Positions 1 to 64,000 of a DNA stretch of 64,000 bases are shown one piece after another (position 1 is the first letter of the stretch; each line of letters opens with the position of its first letter). The DNA lies in contig JAVGVS010000112.1 of the NCBI GenBank assembly GCA_032718565.1, positions 1,160,884-1,224,883 on the forward strand. The letters are read 5' to 3'. Under the pieces are notes generated by a model. It was given only the letters and a program-made list of their open reading frames with translations. It did no database searches and was not told the origin of the DNA. Origin of the DNA: Distichodus sexfasciatus. Taxonomy: Eukaryota > Chordata > Actinopteri > Characiformes > Distichodontidae. The position numbers were made by a program, and so were the translations under genes.

Positions 1-1276
1 ACATTTTGTTATGTGAAATTTATAGTGAACAGGAGGTTGTTTTATTGATAATTTCTAATAACAAAAACATATTTTAACATCGTTTTGTGATTTGATATGA
101 ATGGAAGTTAAATCAGCATATGATACTGTCCTGTCTCTGTCCTATCGCTGCCTCCTGAACTGAATACATCCAAATCGTGTCATATCAGGCTTTGTGATAT
201 CGGCTGACACGAAATCATTTATTTGCTGATCAAGATTCTTATTTAAGATTTGTTCCTAGATAAGAACATAAGAGGCTGTGGTCTCAAGTAGGAGTCGAAC
301 AATATGTTTTTTGGCGTCACCACTTACAAACATTTTAGGCTTTTGCCAAATAGTTGCCGTTAACAATGTTGTCACAAATTTGCAGCAAGGTCATATTTTC
401 GCATGCAAATTAGCAGTGCAACTGGCAAATTTGGCACCAAAAGTTCACTACAAGTTTGTCATTACTGGTAACCACCAGTAACCACCTCTACTTAAGAGAA
501 GAGGAAAACATGCATCGAAACTCTTTGCAGTGCTGGCTCCTCAGTGGTGGAATCAACTTCCGCTTGCCGTTAGAACGGCTGAGTCCCTTGCTGTCTTCAA
601 ACGTCGTCTGAAGACACACCTCTTCAAAGAGTATCTAGGGGACTAATTTACCTTTTATGTAAACCTTAAAAAAAAAAAAAAAACAACCCACTAACGTGTG
701 TCTGTCTGAACTTCTTTCCTCTAACCCATTCTTTTTCGTTAAAGTATAAAACTTAGTCTGTGGTAATTTGGTTTAACTACAGATGTCGACATAGCTTATG
801 GATCTAGGAACGGTGGACTACAAAGCACTGTTGTAAGTCGCTCTGGATAAGAGCGTCTGCTAAATACTGTAAATGTAAATGTAAATGTAAACTGTTTTGG
901 CAAATCACTGTCAAATACATTTGCCACTAGTGGCTGACAATGGCAAATTTGTGGCAACATTATTCTGGCAAACTCCACAAATTAACCATTAGTTTGCCGC
1001 AAACCTGCTGCAAACATTTCGTTTTTGTGAGGGACCAATTGGAATAAAAACTCCACCACAAAACACACACGCCAAATCCACTCTCAAATCCCTGTTTACT
1101 TCCTTAAATAAACACTCACAAGCATTTCCAAATGACTGACTGGAAGGCGCAACTGACGGGAAAGGCATTTTATATGTTTTCGAGAGACCTTAAAACGAAT
1201 GGAAAAGTCAAAAGTCGCCTTTTCCCACGGGTCCGCTCTAAGTGGGTGTTCTGTTTCCTATGTGACAGCGTCGTAC
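1..1276. other. plce1 intron downstream of the 1277 exon (partial)
   Basis: No further plce1 exon could be found. It contains the L2-like LINE remnant at 485-890. The sequences around 300-460 and 895-1010 share degenerate ttgGCAAAT/ttTGCCAC wording, suggesting diverged repeat copies. The remainder is AT-rich and featureless. Confidence 0.6.
485..890 (+). mobile_element. LINE (L2/CR1-like) 3' remnant
   Basis: Plus-strand translation from about 491 to the stop at 644-646 contains WNQLPLAVRTAESLAVFK and RRLKTHLFKEYLGD. The WNxLP and LKTHLF motifs are typical of the C-terminus of many fish non-LTR retrotransposon ORFs. About 190 bp later comes a conserved tail (GTAAGTCGCTCTGGATAAGA at 833-852) and then a short (TGTAAA)n repeat. 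It is strongly 5'-truncated and the same tail closes the third SINE family in this window. Confidence 0.7.
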
Positions 1277-54093
<52,817 letters not shown>

Positions 54094-54777
54094 CTGTGCA
54101 GTGGTCGGAGGGCACGCATCACACACCAGCAGTCTCCTGGATGGATGCAGCAGGTGGAGCTCAGCGATCAGGCAGGAGATACATGCTGACCTGCATACCA
54201 GTAAAAATCAATATTCTTATTTACTACATATGCAGCAAAATGCACCTTCTTAAGACTTTATGAATTAGAAATAATGATAACAGAAATGTCACAAGAAAGC
54301 AAATCTAAAAAAATATAACAATGTATGCTGATTTAACACTTACATTCACACCAAATCACAAGTAAAACTTAAAAAGTCAATGTTACTCTAAATTAGAAGG
54401 AAATACGCAGAAAAATACCTCAGCTAAGCAATTAACAATAAAATTCAAAACAAATTCTATGCATATTAATATATTTACTAGGAGTGTTAAATCATACTAT
54501 CACGTATACCATAGCCTATCAATTTAACGGTATTGTGCGATTCAATATCTGCCGATATCAGTCTGTTACGATACAATTTCATTCAAAATAGTGACTGATA
54601 TGAGACAATATTATATGCTAATTTCACACAATCCATTCCATTCATTAAAAAATATATGCATATTTTATGTGCTTTATTTGTGTGTATATGCTTAATTTAC
54701 GTGCTTTTTTGTGTGTATAACTGCTTATTTTATGTGTTTTATTTGTATATATAGTATATATGCTTATTTTATGTGCA

Positions 54778-55010
54778 CCAAGCCTCTGTGAGTTATAGCG
54801 ATAGTCAACTCTCAGCGCAGACTCTTCGCTTTCACTTGTCAGGACGGGAGAAACCCCGACTCCTTTGAATGCTGATATCTCAGTCATATGTCGTCCTTAT
54901 CTATTTGATATAGGTACGTTTTGAAGCTTGATTTATGCCTCTTCAAAACATCATCATAATCCTTAATTTAGGAAAAATTTTAAGCATAAGTGACTGGTTT
55001 TGGCATAGTG
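54778..55010 (+). mobile_element. TIR element family, copy 5 (fragment)
   Basis: GATATCTCAGTCATATGTCG, CGTTTTGAAGCTTGATTTAT and AGTGACTGGTTTTGGC match the right half of copy 1. The terminus is eroded. Confidence 0.65.
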
Positions 55011-55049
55011 AGGATGATTCTGGGTTGTGTTCAATAATTTATAAAACAA

Positions 55050-55086
<37 letters not shown>

Positions 55087-55100
55087 ATGTATATATATAG

Positions 55101-55193
<93 letters not shown>

Positions 55194-55199
55194 ATCTAT

Positions 55200-55265
<66 letters not shown>
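55050..55265. repeat. compound (TA)n/(CA)n/(TG)n microsatellite
   Basis: Mostly TA with CACACACACACACA near 55101-55116 and TGTGTGTGTG near 55183-55192. Both strands produce YIYIYI ORFs, which are not genes. Confidence 0.95.
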
Positions 55266-56529
55266 GCTTATTTTATTTTCTGTCTATGTATGCTATACAT
55301 AGTTATATATTAGATATATATTCATCAAACACAGCCCCGGACTCCATCCTCACACTCTATCTTGCAGCTGCCGGCACGGTAGCCCATCAGATGCCATTTC
55401 TGCTAATTCAACCCTAATCAGAAACATCAGCTAATTGAAAATACCAGGCTTGGTAAAGCGAGCTATGCTATATCACTATTTGCACCAAAAATAGGTACTT
55501 GAAAAGCTTAGGCGTTTAATGGTAGCTACCGACAAGCTCCCGAAACAAATAGGCAGTAGCGTCACTAATTAGCTAGCTACTCTCCAATACTGAATATTGA
55601 CATACAGTGTCACATCCGTGGCAAATTAGCAGTACTTTTCAATGTTGAATACCAGAGTTTATCTGTAAGACAGCGTAGACAGGGCTTTCACAACAATGTT
55701 GTGTCCAAGCTATTTATTAAAACTAGTTTGTTTTTGATGCTGCAGCTTTCTGCCATCGAGCTCTGTGGGGATGGTCCATTATTTTGCCATTACGAGGCCG
55801 CACCACTTGTGCTAAGCGCCCAGGAAAAGCTGCTACAGCGCGCCGCCTAGCCTACCATTCTGTTGACACCTTTGTTCAGCAGGGGCAGTTAAATGTTGTG
55901 ATAAGGGTTTTTCGTAATTCGTTGGTTTGACCAAACAAATTCTAAATCATCACACCGGGGCTTCTTGGATTTGGCGTAAGGTTTGCGTGATGTTGCCGAG
56001 GACTTCTTGCAAGAGTAACGCATCGTATAAATACCAAATATTAGGCTGGGCACCATTATAATTCAGATCAACATCAGCCAAATGAACGTGGATTTTCTGA
56101 TTTGGGATTTCCAGATAAGATTACCGAATGATAATTTAGTTTTTGAGGGAGGGGGTTTCTGTTCTATGGAGCTTTTTCCTCAAGACCATTATCTCATCGC
56201 TTTGTGACAATGCTGCTGTAAGAAACACTGTACAAAAAGTGAATTGAATCAAATCAGGTTTGTACTGTAAATATGCTCAACACAATCTCGGTTTTCTGAT
56301 GAAATATGCCATTTTATCTTGGTGATTTTAAAGTAACTGAAGGAAACACATACGAGATCTAGTGGTAGACTAGACAAGCTGGAGTCACGTGGACAACACA
56401 CACTGTAGTATGTTTTACAGAACACATGAATACAAAATAATCATCATAGGCAAATAACATCACGGCAGGTTCCATATGCCACTTTTGATTAATTGTAACT
56501 AAATTGGTAGCCTTTTTTACCTTTAGTTT

Positions 56530-57360
56530 GCTTTACATTTGTGCTTTATTTGTGTATATATTAAAAGCTACTTTATATGCTCATTTGTATTTATACAGGC
56601 ATACTTTATGTGCTTTATTTGTGTATGTATATGCTTACTTTATATGCTTTATTTGTATTTATACATGCGTACTTTATGTGCTTTATTTGTGTATATATAT
56701 GCTTACTTTATGTGCTTTATTTGTATATATACGCTTACTATATGTGCTTTATTTGTATTTATATATGCTTACTTTATGTGCTTTATTTGTGTATATATAC
56801 GCTACTATATGTGCTTTATTTGTATTTATATATGCTTACTTTATGTGCTTTATTTGTGTATATATACGCTTACTATATGTGCTTTATTTGTATTTATATA
56901 TGCTTACTTTATGTGCTTTATTTGTATTTATATATACTTTGTTTCTTGTACTTTTTATATTTGCTATTTTATGCTTTATTTGTATTTATACATGCATATT
57001 TTATGTGCTTTATTTGTATATATATGTTACTTTATGTGCTTTATTTGTGTATATATATGCCATTTATGTTTTATTTGTGTATATATATATGCTTACTTCT
57101 TTTATGTGCTTTTATTTGTATTTATATATACTTTTTTTATGCTTTATTTGTATTTATATATGCTATTTTTATGTGCTTTATTTGTGTATATATATACTTA
57201 CTATATGTGCTTTATTTGTATTTATATATGCGTACTTCATGTGCTTTATTTGTATTTATACATGCTGCATTTTATGTGCTTTATTTGTGTGTATATATAC
57301 GCTACTATATGTGCTTATTTGTATTTATATATGCCATTTTATGTGCTTTTATTTGTTCTT
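56530..57360. repeat. 34-bp minisatellite open in all three plus frames
   Basis: About 25 units of TTTATGTGCTTTATTTGTAT plus TTATATATGCTTAC, with small length changes. The unit contains no stop in any plus frame, which yields three overlapping ORFs of 281-299 codons (YFMCFICIYICLLYVLYLYL and shifts). Short related arrays sit at 54655-54775 and 55260-55275. Confidence 0.93.
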
Positions 57361-59157
57361 TGTACCTGTATAAACTGGAGCTAGTCCTTTCGCCTACATA
57401 CTTATATATAGTAGAGATGACAAAGTTTTTGGACCTTTGTTTGATTAACTGTCTATTAAAATATGTATTTGTTTGAAATTTTCCTTATACATCATATAAT
57501 GTGAAGACATAAGTAGAATTTGGGCATGTCACACACAAAAACATGTGATAGTAGCACGTATCATGCTGTGCTCAGATCACAACACTATATTAATGGGTGC
57601 ACTTACAAGTTGTGCATATTTAATATTACTGGAGAGTTCTGACATGCGAACGGTGCATTATGGCTGTGACATGCTATTAAAAATCAGAGCACATTATAGA
57701 CAGCATTTTTGTAATTCATAAAAACATTTTGTTTCATTAGGGGCTATGTAAGTTGAAATATCATGTGAATCCTTGGCTGAATCGGCCTGACTTTTTTTTT
57801 TTTTTGTGTGTTGTGGAGAAAAACTGTAAGACTCACAGCTTTTGAAATCTAAGCAGGTAGGTCCGCACTCTACCCACTACTCAGGCAAAAGAAATTGCAC
57901 GAGGTTGGCCTGCAATTTTCTCAAAAAAATTTGCATTTCGCCTAATAACTTTTGAACTGTAGCTCTGATTCTCAAAAATCGTATACCATCTTATTCCTTG
58001 GGTCAAGACGAATCTTTTAGACCCTTGCATCTATTTCTGCCATATTTGATTTTTTGCTAATTTGCATAATATGCAAAACCATCCTTGAGAACTAGTCCCT
58101 GATTTTTGGTTCAATCTGCATGCAACAGGTATCATTTGAATCCCAAGACACTCTTTTCTTTAATTATTATTGAGCAAATTTTTAATTTAGGCCTCATTTG
58201 GCTGTAGCTATGCAACAAATGTGGTCGGCCATAGGACTGCAACACCAGACACTGAGTGTCATAGAAATCCAGCTCTGGGTGGCTAAGCAACTTGAAACTT
58301 GTCAGGCAGGTCTGATACCCCACACTCTACTCAGGTAAAAAAATTGCACTACCTCACAGTTGGTATGCCATAATAAGCTATTTTACATGGTTTAATATGT
58401 TTTGGACCGTAGGCACCCTAGATAAAAGGATGAAACGCGGTCATTTTTCAACGCCTGTCCACTTTATCTGGCCAAAAACTGATAAGGCTGCAAACTGCAT
58501 AGCCCCCTTAATCATCATTGCTTGCAGTTATATTTATTATATTTTTATTTGTTTTCATTTTGCCATGGTTGGATGACATGCAGAATCATGTCAGCAATCA
58601 GAATTTTTTTGCTGGCTACTTAGGCTATTACGGTCAAGGGCTAATCGAACATCACAAAGTTCAAATTATTTATACTGAACGGCAAACAGCACTTCTCAAC
58701 ACCTAAAACTGAGCAATCGAAGGTCTTAAACCCCAAAAGTGGTTGATCAAGGAACTCCACACTCAACAGGGTTTACTCAGTCTTGTCCATGTTCAAAAAG
58801 TGTTATTCAGCTTTCAAAACAACACTCACTCACTCACACTCACTGCATACGACTTTAAAAAGTGCACTCAAACTACCCAACGCTAAACAGCAGGAACTTG
58901 GTTTACTCTACAATCAAGAGTTATTTAACACCCAAAAGTGAGCACTCAGCCTACTTACCCAACATTGGAAATGGGCATTCAAACGACTCAACGCTGAAAG
59001 GTAAGCACTAGTCTACCCAACACTACACCTGCTAGTAATATCATTACGATTTGTTATCCAAAATGGATACCAGTGGTACTCGGCTTAATCAACGGTCAAG
59101 TTTTATCTAATACCCAAAAGATGGGAAACAAAAGAGGATTTGGTATACAAGTATATA

Positions 59158-59395
59158 AGTGAAAGTGAAAGTGAGATAATATTGGTCATTGAGAATACAC
59201 CACAGCACAGCACACAGTGCACCACAACCAAATGTGACTCCTGCACTAGACCTGTATCCGAGATGAGCAGTGGTAGCTGACATGGGCAGCCCCGGGGAGT
59301 AGTGCTTGGGGGCGGTACCTAGCTCATGAGTACCTCATGGTGAATTTCCTTTTACTATCCTTGATTCAAAGGACCTGAGGTGCCTCCTAGTTGTC
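59158..59395 (-). mobile_element. tRNA-derived SINE, family A (diverged)
   Basis: GAGAATACACCACAGCACAG, TGCACCACAACCAAATGTGA and TAGCTCATGAGTACCTCATG follow the family order. The tRNA head is eroded. Confidence 0.7.
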
Positions 59396-59659
59396 AAAAT
59401 GGGTAGTAGGCCCAACCAACATCCAAAAGTGAGCACTCCGTTACCTAACACTCAAAAATGAGCAATCAAACTACTCAACCACATGAAAGCGAAAGACTCT
59501 GGTAGACCCTCTCTAATAATAGATGGTAAAAAATTGGGATTTCTTTAGCAAAATTCAGAATCAAATATTGACGACTTCCACGTTCAAACCACTCATAAAG
59601 GACACAAACAAGGAAGACAGTGGACGGCAATGACAACCTGTTCATGGACAGCACGTCCC

Positions 59660-60340
59660 AGAAAGAAACAAATCCCACTGAAAAAGAGTTCTTGGGTGAG
59701 AGGCCATTCATGTCGGCAATTAGAGAGGCCACGTGCGGCAAGTTGGGTCCGTGGCGCTCCCAAGTGAGGCCGGAATTAAGCAGCTTATTGCCACGGCAAC
59801 CCTGGGATGAAAGGTTCTCAACAGCGCTTGACAAGTCAATCACGCCTCGCATTTTCCTTGCTTCTAAAAGGGAGAGAGAAGGTGCCCGGAGAAGTATTGC
59901 TTGCAAAGGGGATGGCATAACCCCGCCGGCGTTGTGGGACTGCCGCGCAGCCTCTGGAGAAATTGTAGAGATTAAAGACTGGACGGGAGAAAGAGACAAA
60001 ACAAAAGAAGGAAAATATATATATCACAGAAATTCGGCGGAGCAATGCTACCTTTTGCCTTGATGTCAGTAGACGGAATTTGCAAGGCTTTTGCTCTGGC
60101 AATTGTTGTTTTTTTTTATTTGAGACAAGCCTCAAGTCCAAACATTCCCCTTGCAATCTGATAAAGCCCAAGTGTGTCTGTGGAAAAGCACATCCCTCTG
60201 TTTTTCTATTAGCCTCATTCGACTGGGATGGGCTTCTGCTCGGCTCCCGATAAAGTCGGAGTGCTGGTTGTCAGATCTTAAAGCGCCTCGGGAGCCCCAG
60301 CACTCTCCTGCACGCCCGCCAGCCTTCGACCTGACCTAGA
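59660..60340. other. low-repeat block (possible conserved non-coding element)
   Basis: About 680 bp of complex sequence with no repeats. GCAGCTTATTGCCACGGCAA, GACAAGTCAATCACGCCTCG and TCTTAAAGCGCCTCGGGAGC stand out. It has ORFs of 147 and 174 codons on opposite strands, neither of which resembles a known protein or has splice context, so I do not call a gene. Confidence 0.3.
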
Positions 60341-60671
60341 GTGGGTGATAAAGTGATTCTGAAAGAGAAACAAAACAAAATGAAATGATTTTCCCACCAT
60401 GGTGATGTGCTTAGGGCTTGAAGGACATTGCAGCATGTTTGATGTCTGGTTTATGTTTTTAGCTTTTGGATTGAAGTTATGGCCTTGCTGACTACTGAAC
60501 TGACGTGTCGATATATAGTGCCACCCATAAATCACTTTATGCTGAACAGAAGGTCAGTTTTTTTAGAAAAGAGAAGACTGTTTTCCATCTTCAGGAATAA
60601 AACTGTAACATGATATTTTAGTTGCTTATTGTGATTTAATATGAGTGAGTTATTGTGTTATTATTTCCTGA

Positions 60672-61247
60672 AAGGGCATAAATCAAGTTTCAAAACGATA
60701 CCTATATTGAATGAATCGGACGACATATGACTGAGATATCGACATCTGGGGGTGAGTCGGGTTTCCTGTCACGCCAAGTGACAAACGAGAAATCTGCTCT
60801 TTGAAGGATTATCGCCAGAGCACTCACAGACGCCAGTGGTCGCGCCACGCTTTGGCATTTACGGTAGCCTACGCTGCATTCACAGCCACACAGATAGCCT
60901 ACCTGCGTTAGGTTAACTGAACTCGGGAGATGAAGATGGATTCCGGAGAAATATCTTCACGCTAGTCAACCAGTGGATTTAGCGTAAATATTGAAGTAGA
61001 GCGGTCAAAACAGAAACTTTAATATTCTGTTGGAATTGAATTCCTCACCTCAAGAAAGTCACGCTTTTAGATGGAAAGGGGTAAATTTTTCAGCTAAACT
61101 TATTCGCCAACAGTACAGTATAGACCTTCCACTGTTTCAAAACACTAAAAACAAAAAATCCAAAATTCTTACCCCACGCAACATAAATTGCTTTTTCTTG
61201 GAAACCTCCATTGCGACAAGCGACTGGTTTTGTCATGCAGAGTCACA
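60672..61247 (-). mobile_element. TIR element family (TGTGACCCTCC), copy 4
   Basis: The inverse of copy 1 from GGGCATAAATCAAG to AGTCACA at 61247. The left terminus is missing, the right one partly mutated. Confidence 0.75.
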
Positions 61248-62368
61248 TTTATTGCTGGCTCTTGAACTGAATGTATTTGAAATAGCATCGTAGCAAACTA
61301 TGTATGTAGATGTCGAATCATTGTCTTTTGAAACTTGTGATTTACATCTTTACTATGTATCAGAGGTGGACAGATATTGCTTTTTCAGAGACGATATCAA
61401 TACAGATTACTGCCAGTTAATGGGTGGAGAAACCCATAGTATTTTAGTATTCCAAACTGGGTTGTTAAGCAGGCCAAAGGATGAAAGCTGCTCACGCGTT
61501 CTGCACTTAACCTCGATCTTGTGTGACATGTAGTTGGTCAGAGACTGTTGAGGACGGACATTATATGAAGTAGCTGAATGAGAGTCGGTTTACCACTCGC
61601 TAAGGTTTCATACACCGCCCCGTCCTCAACAGCCTCGCAGTGGATCGCCAGTAGCGCACCTAGTGATTACTTAATATCGGTGAAGGTCAAAATTAAACAC
61701 CGATAATCAGTAAAACGCCTAATATCGCTTCTCGGCTATCGCCGGTCCGATAACCGGCCGGTCCGATAACCGGTCGACCCTTAGTATGTATGTATGTTGC
61801 ACAATGTTTTCACATGTCGATCAATGATATTGGCTCTGAGCATACAGACTTAATGTAATGACGAGATGGATGTATCGAGCACCCTATCCAAGTACCCAAA
61901 TGTGCTGATCGTAGCAGGAACCTTTTCAAGATGAGAAGAGATAAAGTGCAGTTGGTCTTCAAACAACATTAGAGACACAAACAACAACTTGATAGTTCTT
62001 ATACAAGGAAAAGACAAAACCCAGGGACACGCAAGAAAAGATATACCTAACAAGAGCTGCTAAAATGACAGTGCAAATGCGACACGAGCGGCGAGACAAG
62101 AACTGCAGAGGATCACACAGGTGCAATGTGTCACTGCGGTCCGTCTGGGAGAGGGTGCACAGCTTAGAGGAAGGTAGATCAGATCGAGATTAGTACAAAA
62201 ATAAATAAAAAACCATCTTGCAAATCTGATACAAATGGTAGAGCAGAATGCAGACTGTATGAAAGCCTGGATGAATGTGGGATCTGAGGCAGAAGGGTTA
62301 CTAGAGCTCACTAGGCAAAAAATGTCCATTTTACTTCAATGTTCACACAAAATTATAAGATACTGTGA

Positions 62369-62393
62369 AATAAATAAATAAATAAATAAATAA
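62369..62393. repeat. (AAAT)n microsatellite
   Basis: Six AAAT units. Confidence 0.9.
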
Positions 62394-62651
62394 GTACAGT
62401 GATATGCAGCATGGGGTTAATCAACTATCAGAACTATCGGATGGTTTTTACTTGTTTTAAATGAAAAAGGTCCTAAAACAAACATGTAACAAAAAATCTG
62501 GAGATTTTTAGACACTGTGGAATGTTTGCGTACATCACCATTTCTATAATAAGCATTAGCTAAAAAAAATTAACAACAGTTAGTGATCTAGCAATTATAG
62601 TTGACAGTTGCTATGGATAACTATATATAAATATATATATAATATATAATG

Positions 62652-62658
62652 CAAGTGT

Positions 62659-62689
<31 letters not shown>

Positions 62690-62696
62690 ACTTGCA
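62652..62696. repeat. (TA)n hairpin with unique stems
   Basis: GCAAGTGTT and AACACTTGC flank a run of about twelve TA units, making a perfect 9-bp stem plus the self-complementary TA run. Confidence 0.8.
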
Positions 62697-63418
62697 ATGG
62701 TAAAATTTAGAAAAACTTTTTATCTAATATATTAACTATTCAAAATAAATCATTTAAATAAAAAATACAATTTCAACAATTCAAAATGATTGTTTATATT
62801 AAATATAAACTAAAAAACTAATAATAAACCAAAAGAAACAAGAAGAATTAAAACAAATAATAATATAAAGTGATAACAAAACAATTATTATTGTTTATTA
62901 TGATTATGATTGATTATTATTATTATACACAGAAAATAACTATGCATAAACAATTATCAAAAATTTCCAAATATTAGTCCAAGTCATATATAAGTGCTGT
63001 AAAATGTGCTATAAATTTTAACATATGGTTTAAAACCAGTGTTTTATTCTTCTATCAGCAGGCTGTGTAGCCGTCCCCTCTTGTGTGTGTGTGTGTGTGA
63101 TGAATGCGAGGCCTTTCACTGAAATAAACGGCCTCAGCTCTGACTGGGTCAAAGCTGTGACCTGGCGCTGAGGGAACAGCTAACAGGTGCAGCGCTGCCC
63201 TGTGAGAGCCGAGGTCACTGGTCACAACACAACACACCACACAAAACACAACATGCTCCAGCTAAGGCGCAGATATCACTCACATTTAAGAAAACGCTAG
63301 AAGACCAGCTCCGTTACACTTTGCACACTATCAATAGCTTGTCCACTTCAACCAATAAGTGTTCCGAGAGTTAGGCAAACAACAACTGAAATTAATAAAA
63401 ATATGGTGCGATAATTTG

Positions 63419-63660
63419 AAAGTGAGATTGTCATCGTGAACACTCCACAGCACAGGTTAACACAGTGCACCATAACTTAAATGTGACCTCTGCATTTAAC
63501 CCATCCGCGGAGATGAGCATGGCAGCTATCATGCCCGGGAGCATCGGGCCAGACTGCACTTTGCTCGTGAGTACTCCTGTAGTGGTAATTTTGATCGCCC
63601 TGGATTCAACTCACACCTCTGATCACGTGGGGCTAACACCCCACCAAGATGGCCATCAGC
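63419..63660 (-). mobile_element. tRNA-derived SINE, family A (diverged)
   Basis: GTGAACACTCCACAGCACAG, TGACCTCTGCATTTAACCCA and CTGATCACGTGGGGC follow the family order with many changes. Confidence 0.7.
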
Positions 63661-63849
63661 ATTGCAGCACACAGGAGTAGCTACAAGCATGACTGTAAGC
63701 AAGTCAGCAAGGTCCGGGAAAGGCACACGCAGGCTAGAAGCTAGCCATTCAAACAGCGAAGCCATTAACAACAAGTCTGCATCGAAGCCCACTCCTGGCC
63801 CTGCCTCGGTATGGTTTAGGCGGTCCAGGACGACAGCAGGTGACACCAA

Positions 63850-64000
63850 GCCGAGCAGAGAGAGAAGGACAGAGAGAGAGAGAGGAGAGAGGTGGAGAAA
63901 GAGGGAAGGAGAGTGAGGAAGGAGAGGGAGAAAGAGAAGAAGCAGAGAAAGGAGAGATGAGAAAGAAGGGAGATAGAGGACAGAGATAAAGAATGCGGAG
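63850..64000. repeat. purine-rich (GA)n tract
   Basis: Almost pure A/G on the plus strand, with GAGAGAGAGAGAG and GGAGAGGGAGAAAGAG; continues past the window. Confidence 0.85.

Larger units (their letters stand above)
54094..64000. other. plce1 upstream intron or 5' region (partial)
   Basis: No further plce1 exon recognised. It holds two copies of the TIR family (54778, 60672), (TA)n/(CA)n tracts at 55050-55265, a 34-bp minisatellite at 56530-57360, SINE copies at 59158 and 63419, a low-repeat block at 59660-60340, (AAAT)n at 62369 and a purine tract at the end. Segments 57400-59150 and 61300-62360 show nothing I can name. Confidence 0.55.

Noticed and set aside
54935..55417. 160-codon YIYIYI ORF
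   Set aside because: Translation of (TA)n and (CA)n microsatellites.
56504..57476. three overlapping ORFs of 281-299 codons (Tyr/Leu/Cys-rich)
   Set aside because: Created by the 34-bp minisatellite, whose unit has no stop codon in any plus frame.
59475..60063. opposing ORFs of 147 and 174 codons as a gene
   Set aside because: No recognised domain, no splice context, frames on both strands; kept only as a low-repeat block.

Overview
This is a window of vertebrate, almost certainly teleost fish, genomic DNA. The clues are short conserved coding exons with GT/AG junctions separated by long introns, several tRNA-derived SINE families, a 1.6 kb Tc1-like transposon, hAT-, pogo- and Tc1-type short elements, RTE- and L2-like LINE remnants, and dense AT-rich micro- and minisatellites. 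I cannot name the species.

One gene explains nearly all the coding signal: plce1, phospholipase C epsilon 1, on the minus strand. I rebuilt 21 constitutive exons between 54093 and 1277, all phase-compatible, totalling 3834 nt or 1278 codons. In transcription order they encode the tail of the N-terminal region (54 kb), the CDC25-type RasGEF domain (38 to 23 kb), the PH-like region (15.6 to 15.0 kb), a Ser-rich linker (14.8 to 14.0 kb), the EF-hand region (13.6 to 11.2 kb), the catalytic X box (11.1 to 9.2 kb), the acidic X-Y linker (7.9 and 4.1 kb) and the start of the Y box (3.9 and 1.4 kb). The remaining Y box, C2 and RA domains lie beyond position 1. The first coding exons lie beyond 64000. 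The gene is therefore open at both ends, and the assignment rests on residue-level recall of mammalian PLCE1.

Three transcript features stand out. A 42-bp, phase-neutral candidate cassette microexon (7518-7559) sits in the X-Y linker. A (TG)14 tract occupies the polypyrimidine position of the 3' splice site of a frame-neutral 132-bp exon in the Y box (1277-1408). A GC-richer island near 48.4-48.7 kb could be an internal promoter with an alternative first coding exon (ATG at 48395) that would splice in frame to the first RasGEF exon, giving a short isoform.

The introns are a layered transposon record. They hold at least ten copies of one tRNA-headed SINE, two other SINE families (one sharing its 3' tail with an L2-like LINE remnant), a Tc1 element with intact ends and a broken transposase, and an RTE fragment with a 17-bp target-site duplication nested in an older repeat. 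There is also a hAT-type element with an 8-bp target duplication plus relics of it, and a roughly 610-640-bp terminal-inverted-repeat family with five copies that I cannot name. Two minisatellites (48-bp and 34-bp units) create long spurious ORFs. No second protein-coding gene, RNA gene or CRISPR array is supported.
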